NCBI GenBank assembly: GCA_021783685.1
Contig: JAJXTQ010000036.1
Location: 1-10,849, forward strand
Source: Pseudomonadota bacterium
GTDB lineage: Bacteria; Pseudomonadota; Gammaproteobacteria; UBA5335
DNA length: 10,849 nt
Direction: 5' to 3'
This document shows, in pieces, positions 6,298 through 10,849 of this stretch; position 1 is the stretch's first letter, and each line of letters begins with the position of its first letter. The notes under the pieces are model-generated. The model made no database searches. It saw nothing but the letters and a program-made list of their open reading frames with translations, and had not been told where the DNA came from. The position numbers and the translations under genes were made by a program.

Positions 6298-6693
6298 ATG
6301 TCATCGACTGTGTCTGTGCCCGCGGGCAAGGGGTTTGGCGCTGGGATCGTGGTTCTCGCGGTCGGGCTCGGCGGTCTCGCCGTGCAACATATCGAGCGCT
6401 ATCTGGACGTGGTCTGTCTGATGCGCGGGGAATGCTATGGGCGCGTCGACTGGGCCTATTGGCTGACCCTGATCCCGCCACTCACGCTGACGGGTGTGAT
6501 CGCGTCGGCGCTGCTCATCCTGCTGGCCGGGATCGCCGGAAGCCGGTTTTCGCTGCGGATGATCGGACAGGGCGCGATGCCGGATCCCGCCGTCGTCGGT
6601 TCCGTCGCCCGGGTCCGCCGCAATCTCGCCGGCTTGGGCACCGTGGCGCTGATCGGATTCGGCGCCGTCGCGTTCTGGTTCACGCGGCTGTAG
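6298..6693 (+). CDS. Small three-helix inner-membrane protein of unknown function
   Basis: I do not recognise this 131-residue protein. It has three hydrophobic segments, about 13-30, 54-80 and 109-128. The loop between helices 2 and 3 (81-108) carries several Arg and should be cytoplasmic, placing the first loop (about 31-53) in the periplasm. That first loop contains Cys40 and Cys46, which could form a disulfide. The ATG is well supported by AGGAG at 6286-6290 with a 7-base gap, and codon use is GC-rich like the neighbours, so it is a real gene. It stands alone between tRNA-Lys and a convergent protease gene. A weak promoter-like pair (TGGAAC at 6212, TATCTT at 6235, 17-base spacing) lies upstream. 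Confidence 0.75.
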   Translation: MSSTVSVPAGKGFGAGIVVLAVGLGGLAVQHIERYLDVVCLMRGECYGRVDWAYWLTLIPPLTLTGVIASALLILLAGIAGSRFSLRMIGQGAMPDPAVVGSVARVRRNLAGLGTVALIGFGAVAFWFTRL

Positions 6694-6746
6694 GCGCTGC
6701 CGGCCGGTTCTGACCGGTGCTGCGGCCGCCGGGTCGCGGCAGGGAT

Positions 6747-6783
6747 GCCTTCCCGGCCGCTCTCATGCGGCGACCGGGAAGGT
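6747..6783. terminator. Strong hairpin between convergent genes, probable shared transcription end
   Basis: CCTTCCCGG (6748-6756) pairs perfectly with CCGGGAAGG (6774-6782), and a G-U pair (6747/6783) extends it. Inside, CCGC (6757-6760) pairs with GCGG (6767-6770) around a 6-base loop, leaving a 3-base bulge. It lies in the 138-base gap between two genes that read toward each other, where a bidirectional terminator is expected. Neither strand has a U-tract after the stem, so termination may be atypical or Rho-dependent. A smaller hairpin (6703-6718, 5 bp plus one G-U) lies nearer the upstream gene. Confidence 0.45.
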
Positions 6784-6831
6784 GGTGAAGGGGAATCGCC
6801 GGACCTGATGGCTGCCGGGTCTGGCCGACGC

Positions 6832-8130
6832 TCAATTGCGCGGCGGCGCGGCCACCGGCACGCCCAGTTGCGCCAGCGTGTCACGCGCCTGTTTCCCGAC
6901 GGGGCTGTCCGATTGGGCCGCGATTCGCAGGTGACTGACGGCGCCTTGCTGATCGCCGCGCGCCAGCGCAAGTTCGCCCAGCGCGTTGTGGGCTGTGGCG
7001 GTGGGCAGCAGGCCGACGCTCCTTTCGAGGTATCGGGTGGCGTCCGCGTTGCGCTTGAGTTCCTTGGCGGCAAGGCCTGCGCCCACATAGTGCTGGTAGT
7101 AATCGCCGTCCAGTGCCAAGGCACGCTGATAGTCTGCGAGCGCTTCGGCGGGCTGTGATTTCTGCAGCGCCACGAAGCCCTGCATGCCGTGGAACAGGGC
7201 TTCCTTCGGTTGCAGCGCAACGGCGCGTGCCGCCAGGTCGCCGGCCTTGGCGTAATCCTTGTTCGCCACGGCCTTCACCGCTTCGTCGTAAGCGGCATAG
7301 GCCGGTTGATCGCGCAACAGGGTCGCCATGCGCGCCTTGAAGCGATCCGTATCCACCTCGCCTTTGGCACCGAGCTGCTGGGCGCGCAGCCGATTCTGCG
7401 CCACACGTTCGGTGGACGGCGGATGGGACGCGAGCAGCCCCTGCAACCAGCCGCTCTGTCGTCCTTCCGAAAGGCGCACGAAGGTCTCCTGCAGGCTGAC
7501 CGCCGCACTCGGGTCGTAGCCCGCCCGCGCCATGTAACCCATGCCGTAGTGATCGGCCTCGAGTTCCGCTTCACGGCTGTAGCGTTGATTGACCACGGAC
7601 GCCGCCAATGCGGCGGTGCCCACGGCGAGCGGCGCATAGCGCTCGTTGGCGCTGCCTGCCGCCACGGCCGCTGCCATCACGCCAGCCTGCAGCAACAGCC
7701 CGCGCTGCATCTGCTGGGCGCTGTGCCGGGCTGCGGCATGGGTGATTTCGTGCCCCAGTACCGCGGCGAGTTCCGCCTCGTTGTTGAGGGCCGTCAACAA
7801 CCCGCGGTTGACGGCGAGTTTGCCCCCGGGCATCGCCCAGGCATTGGGAACCGAGCTGTTCAGGACCACGAACTCGTAGGGCAGAGCCCGGTCGGAGACG
7901 GCGGACAGCCGCTGGCCGACTTCCCGCACATAGGCGCCGACTTGCGGATCGACCTTGTAGAGTCCGCCCTGCATCTGCTGGGCGGGGCCGTAATTTTCCG
8001 CGCCGAGGCCGATTTCCTGCTGTGTCGAGATGATATTCAGCTCGTTCTGCCCGGTGACCGGATTGGTGGCGCAGCCGGCGAACGACGCCAGTGTCACCGC
8101 GATGGACAGTTGACGGATGATGCGGCGCAT
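6832..8130 (-). CDS. M48-family zinc metalloprotease with C-terminal TPRs (BepA/LoiP-like), probable lipoprotein
   Basis: This 432-residue protein has an N-terminal signal ending F-A-G-C (Cys20). The -3 position is Phe rather than Leu, but the following A-T-N-P-V-T-G is typical of periplasmic M48 lipoproteins. The zinc motif H127-E128-I-T-H131 and third ligand E191 (in E-L-E-A-D-H-Y-G) are intact. An S-H-P-P motif (235-238) is placed like the loop bearing the regulatory His of BepA (inference). Residues about 270-425 form TPR-type helices. Relatives degrade misfolded outer-membrane proteins and help LptD assembly. BepA itself is longer and not lipidated, so I give no symbol. The ATG is at 8130-8128, with a rather distant GGGAG about 11 bases upstream. 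Confidence 0.92.
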   Translation of the reverse strand: MRRIIRQLSIAVTLASFAGCATNPVTGQNELNIISTQQEIGLGAENYGPAQQMQGGLYKVDPQVGAYVREVGQRLSAVSDRALPYEFVVLNSSVPNAWAMPGGKLAVNRGLLTALNNEAELAAVLGHEITHAAARHSAQQMQRGLLLQAGVMAAAVAAGSANERYAPLAVGTAALAASVVNQRYSREAELEADHYGMGYMARAGYDPSAAVSLQETFVRLSEGRQSGWLQGLLASHPPSTERVAQNRLRAQQLGAKGEVDTDRFKARMATLLRDQPAYAAYDEAVKAVANKDYAKAGDLAARAVALQPKEALFHGMQGFVALQKSQPAEALADYQRALALDGDYYQHYVGAGLAAKELKRNADATRYLERSVGLLPTATAHNALGELALARGDQQGAVSHLRIAAQSDSPVGKQARDTLAQLGVPVAAPPRN

Positions 8131-8156
8131 GTCGGACCGGTCTCCCGTTGCGTGGT

Positions 8157-8174
8157 GACGCCCGGTGGGGCGTC
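8157..8174. other. Perfect 7-bp hairpin or inverted repeat in divergent intergenic region
   Basis: GACGCCC (8157-8163) and GGGCGTC (8168-8174) are perfect inverted repeats around a 4-base spacer. On the minus strand this lies 27-44 bases upstream of the protease ATG, so it could be a leader hairpin near its ribosome site or a protein-binding operator. Confidence 0.5.
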
Positions 8175-8194
8175 GCGATTTGCCTCTTGGACGG

Positions 8195-8210
8195 CCCGCA
8201 ACTTTGCGGG
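8195..8210. other. Second perfect hairpin or inverted repeat in divergent intergenic region
   Basis: CCCGCA (8195-8200) and TGCGGG (8205-8210) are perfect inverted repeats around ACTT; the inner A-T pairs can extend the stem to 7 bp with a 2-base centre. It lies 20 bases from the neighbouring hairpin. No convincing -35/-10 pair is visible on either strand of 8131-8277. Confidence 0.45.
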
Positions 8211-8228
8211 TTCCGCGAAGTCTACATC

Positions 8229-8261
8229 GACTGTTCCGGGCCGGTGAGAGCAGACTGTTCC
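8229..8261. repeat. 9-bp direct repeat upstream of the chalcone-isomerase-like gene
   Basis: GACTGTTCC occurs at 8229-8237 and again at 8253-8261, 24 bases apart start to start. The second copy ends just before the ribosome site (AAGGAG, 8264-8269). It could be a tandem regulator site or chance; the spacing is not a whole number of 10.5-base helical turns. Confidence 0.3.
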
Positions 8262-8277
8262 TGAAGGAGCGCCATCC

Positions 8278-8835
8278 ATGTGCAAACGCTTTGCGATTTT
8301 GGTTGTTTCGATGTTGATCATGCTGGCGGGGGTGTCATCGCCCGCGGTCGCCACTCTGCCCGCCGCGTCCCTGCCGCCCGAAATCCAGGCGCTCGGCAAC
8401 GACTGGCAACTGCAGGGCAATGCCCGCTTCCGCAAGTATCTGGTGAATGTCTATGACGGTCGGCTGTGGACCGCCGCCGGGCGCTACGATCCGCAAGGCC
8501 TATACGCGCTCGATCTCACCTACGCCCTGGCATTCAAGGCCAAGGACCTGGCCGACCGTTCGGTGCAGGAAATGCGGCGCATCGGCGCGGTGGACGCGGA
8601 TCGTCTGACGTCGTGGGGTGCGGTGATGCGGCGCGCATTTCCCGAAATCAAGGCCGGCGACCGCCTGATCGGTGTCAATCTGCCGGGGCGCGAGACCCGG
8701 TTTTATCTGAATGGAAAGCTTTTTTCGACGGTGTCCGATCCCGCGTTCGGCCCGGCATTCTTCGGGATCTGGCTGGACCCGCGGACCAGTGAGCCGGCTT
8801 TCCGGCGTGAGTTGCTGAAGCAGGCAAATACGTGA
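8278..8835 (+). CDS. Secreted chalcone isomerase-like (Chalcone_3-type) domain protein
   Basis: This 185-residue protein has a Sec signal peptide (about 1-26, ending A-V-A before T). The rest resembles bacterial chalcone-isomerase-like proteins: N-A-R-F-R-K-Y-L-V-N-V-Y-D near residues 48-60, L-Y-A-L-D-L-T-Y near 75-82, R-F-Y-L-N-G-K-L-F near 141-149, and F-F-G-I-W-L-D-P near 161-168. Most bacterial members are not known to isomerise chalcones; their role is undefined and the fold may bind small ligands such as fatty acids (inference from relatives). The ATG has AAGGAG at 8264-8269, 8 bases upstream. Its stop overlaps the hslR start by 4 bases (GTGA), so the two are co-translated. Confidence 0.8.
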   Translation: MCKRFAILVVSMLIMLAGVSSPAVATLPAASLPPEIQALGNDWQLQGNARFRKYLVNVYDGRLWTAAGRYDPQGLYALDLTYALAFKAKDLADRSVQEMRRIGAVDADRLTSWGAVMRRAFPEIKAGDRLIGVNLPGRETRFYLNGKLFSTVSDPAFGPAFFGIWLDPRTSEPAFRRELLKQANT

Positions 8836-9236
8836 GTCGCGGCTCCGGGCCGGCGCCCGAAGCAGAGCGGGTGCGCCTCGACCGCTGGCTGTGGGCCGCG
8901 CGCTTCTTCAAGACCCGGGCGCTGGCGAGCGAAGCCGTCGCGGGCGGCAAGGTGCATTGCAACGGCGCGGCCGTCAAACCCGCGCACGCGATCCGGATCG
9001 GCGATGGTTTGCGTGTACGGCGCGGGGAGGAAGGTTTTGACCTCGAGGTCAGGGGGCTGTCGATGCGACGCGGCCCTGCGTGCGAGGCGATCATGCTGTA
9101 TGAGGAAACCCCGGCAAGCCACGCGCGGCGAGAACGGGAGCGGGAAAACCGGCGGCTCGCCCCGGCTCCGGATCCCGGCGGCCGTCCCGACAAGCGTGCG
9201 CGTCGCCGCCTGCTGGCGTTGAACCGCAGCGCCTGA
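8832..9236 (+). CDS. hslR: HslR (Hsp15), S4-domain RNA-binding heat-shock protein
   Basis: This 134-residue protein matches Hsp15 in length and motifs. The S4 domain opens V-R-L-D-R-W-L-W-A-A-R-F-F-K-T-R at about 14-29, followed by A-G-G-K-V-H-x-N-G (37-45) and L-Y-E-E-T-P (about 88-93). The basic tail includes R-P-D-K-R-A-R-R near the C-terminus. Hsp15 binds 50S subunits that carry a stalled peptidyl-tRNA after premature dissociation and helps recycle them. The start is GTG 8832, overlapping the previous stop, so it depends on translation of the chalcone-isomerase-like gene. About 13 residues precede the S4 motif, longer than in E. coli; a shorter start without them is not obvious. Confidence 0.94.
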   Translation: MSRGSGPAPEAERVRLDRWLWAARFFKTRALASEAVAGGKVHCNGAAVKPAHAIRIGDGLRVRRGEEGFDLEVRGLSMRRGPACEAIMLYEETPASHARRERERENRRLAPAPDPGGRPDKRARRRLLALNRSA

Positions 9237-9249
9237 CCCCAAGACAGCC

Positions 9250-9278
9250 GTCACGCGATCCGCGCTGCTTGATATACT
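9250..9278 (+). promoter_or_regulatory. Possible promoter of the Nudix gene
   Basis: TATACT at 9273-9278 is a good -10 element (5 of 6) in a locally AT-rich spot; the best -35 with 17-base spacing, GTCACG at 9250-9255, matches only 3 of 6. A start near 9285 would give a leader of about 24 bases. Confidence 0.35.
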
Positions 9279-9297
9279 GCCGAGGATTGCTTGCGGC

Positions 9298-9301
9298 AGG
9301 A
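9298..9301 (+). promoter_or_regulatory. Ribosome-binding site deciding the Nudix start
   Basis: AGGA at 9298-9301 lies 7 bases before GTG 9309. The longer frame opening at TTG 9291 would overlap this site and lacks one of its own, so GTG is chosen. Confidence 0.5.
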
Positions 9302-9308
9302 AATCCCA

Positions 9309-9743
9309 GTGCCCCTCGATGTGCGAACACCGCCCGTTGCCGTGGACCTGATCATCGAGATGAACGATGGATCGGATGCGGGCATCGTGCTCATCGAGCG
9401 CCGCTATCCACCGTTCGGCTGGGCACTGCCCGGCGGTTTCGTCGAGATGGGCGAAACCCTGACCGCGGCCGCCCGGCGCGAGGCCCGGGAGGAAACCGGT
9501 CTCGATGTTACCCTGCAAGCGCTGCTGGGTTGCTATTCCGATCCCGCCCGGGATCCGCGGGGACAGACGGTCAGCGCGGTTTACATCGCCACCGCCTCCG
9601 GCACGCCGCTCGGCGCCGATGACGCGCGCGCCGCGTCGATCTTCACCCGTGAACGCCTGCCGGCGCTCGCTTTCGATCACGGCCGCATCCTGGCCGACTA
9701 TTTCGATTTTCATCGACAAGGGCGCCCCGTTCCGCTGGAGTGA
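9309..9743 (+). CDS. Nudix hydrolase, substrate not assigned
   Basis: This protein has 144 residues from GTG 9309. The full Nudix box G-x5-E-x7-R-E-x2-E-E-x-G-L spans residues 43-65 (G43, E49, R57, E58, E61, E62, G64), so magnesium-dependent hydrolysis of a nucleoside diphosphate linked to another group is expected. The preceding W-A-L-P-G-G and following [10 protein letters not shown] are typical of ADP-ribose- or nucleotide-cleaving members related to NudF/MutT-like proteins, but the sequence does not fix the substrate. It ends 143 bases before icd. A TTG at 9291 would add six residues. Confidence 0.9.
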   Translation: MPLDVRTPPVAVDLIIEMNDGSDAGIVLIERRYPPFGWALPGGFVEMGETLTAAARREAREETGLDVTLQALLGCYSDPARDPRGQTVSAVYIATASGTPLGADDARAASIFTRERLPALAFDHGRILADYFDFHRQGRPVPLE

Positions 9744-9767
9744 CTGGGCAGCGCCTGCCGATTGACG

Positions 9768-9795
9768 CTCTGCCGGCGCCGATCCGCCGGCGGGG
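9768..9795. terminator. GC-rich hairpin after the Nudix gene
   Basis: GCCGGCG (9772-9778) pairs perfectly with CGCCGGC (9785-9791) around CCGATC, and four more pairs (two G-U) extend it to 9768/9795. It sits 25 bases after the Nudix stop and could end that transcript, though no U-tract follows. A second, weaker CCGGG/CCCGG inverted repeat lies just before the icd ribosome site. The rest of 9744-9886 shows no gene and no clear promoter. Confidence 0.4.
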
Positions 9796-9886
9796 GCCAA
9801 CGAAGAGACCGCTTGCGGAGCGACCCTCCCCAGGCGGATGTTTGCAACCCCCGGGCTGATCCCCCGGTTCAGGAGATGCGCTGCCC

Positions 9887-10849
<963 letters not shown>

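Noticed and set aside
5589..6713. Plus-strand open frame running through queC, tRNA-Lys and the membrane-protein gene
   Set aside because: It overlaps three well-supported features in another frame and has no family motif.
7189..8247. Open frame of about 350 codons opposite the M48 protease
   Set aside because: Antisense to a gene with intact catalytic motifs; no signal of its own.

Overview
The window is GC-rich DNA from a Gram-negative bacterium, most likely a gammaproteobacterium. The evidence is the block tolQ(tail)-tolR-tolA-tolB-pal-cpoB-queE-queC-tRNA-Lys, followed by other proteobacterial housekeeping genes: an M48/TPR lipoprotein protease, hslR and NADP-type icd. The genus cannot be named from the sequence alone. 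Coding is dense, and no stretch over 300 bases lacks a gene. The larger gaps (6157-6297, 6694-6831, 8131-8277, 9744-9886) are each about 140 bases and hold hairpins, described below.

Positions 1-6016 look like one plus-strand transcription unit. It starts with the envelope-spanning Tol-Pal machine: TolQ and TolR form the inner-membrane motor, TolA spans the periplasm, TolB and Pal form the outer-membrane end, and CpoB coordinates with peptidoglycan synthesis. Two genes of 7-deazaguanine (queuosine precursor) synthesis, queE and queC, follow. Junctions are tight: tolR/tolA overlap by 1 nt and cpoB/queE by 4 nt, so the two pathways are translationally coupled. A stem-loop without a U-tract lies between pal and cpoB.

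Positions 6027-6156 hold a good sigma70-type promoter and a complete tRNA-Lys(UUU) gene with encoded CCA. A small three-helix membrane protein of unknown function follows (6298-6693). It converges on a minus-strand M48 metalloprotease with TPRs (6832-8130); the gap between them has a strong long hairpin.

A 147-base divergent region with two perfect hairpins and a 9-bp direct repeat separates the protease from a plus-strand pair: a secreted chalcone-isomerase-like protein and the heat-shock S4-domain protein HslR, overlapping by 4 nt. A Nudix hydrolase follows. The window closes inside isocitrate dehydrogenase (icd), cut at its 3' end.

I found no mobile element, CRISPR array, phage gene or defence system, and no convincing new multi-gene system. 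The points most worth a second look are the recent repeat expansions inside tolA, a predicted lipidated form of CpoB, the coupling of a chalcone-isomerase-like secreted protein to hslR, the paired hairpins upstream of the protease, the unassigned membrane protein, and an in-frame stop in the tolQ tail at the window edge.
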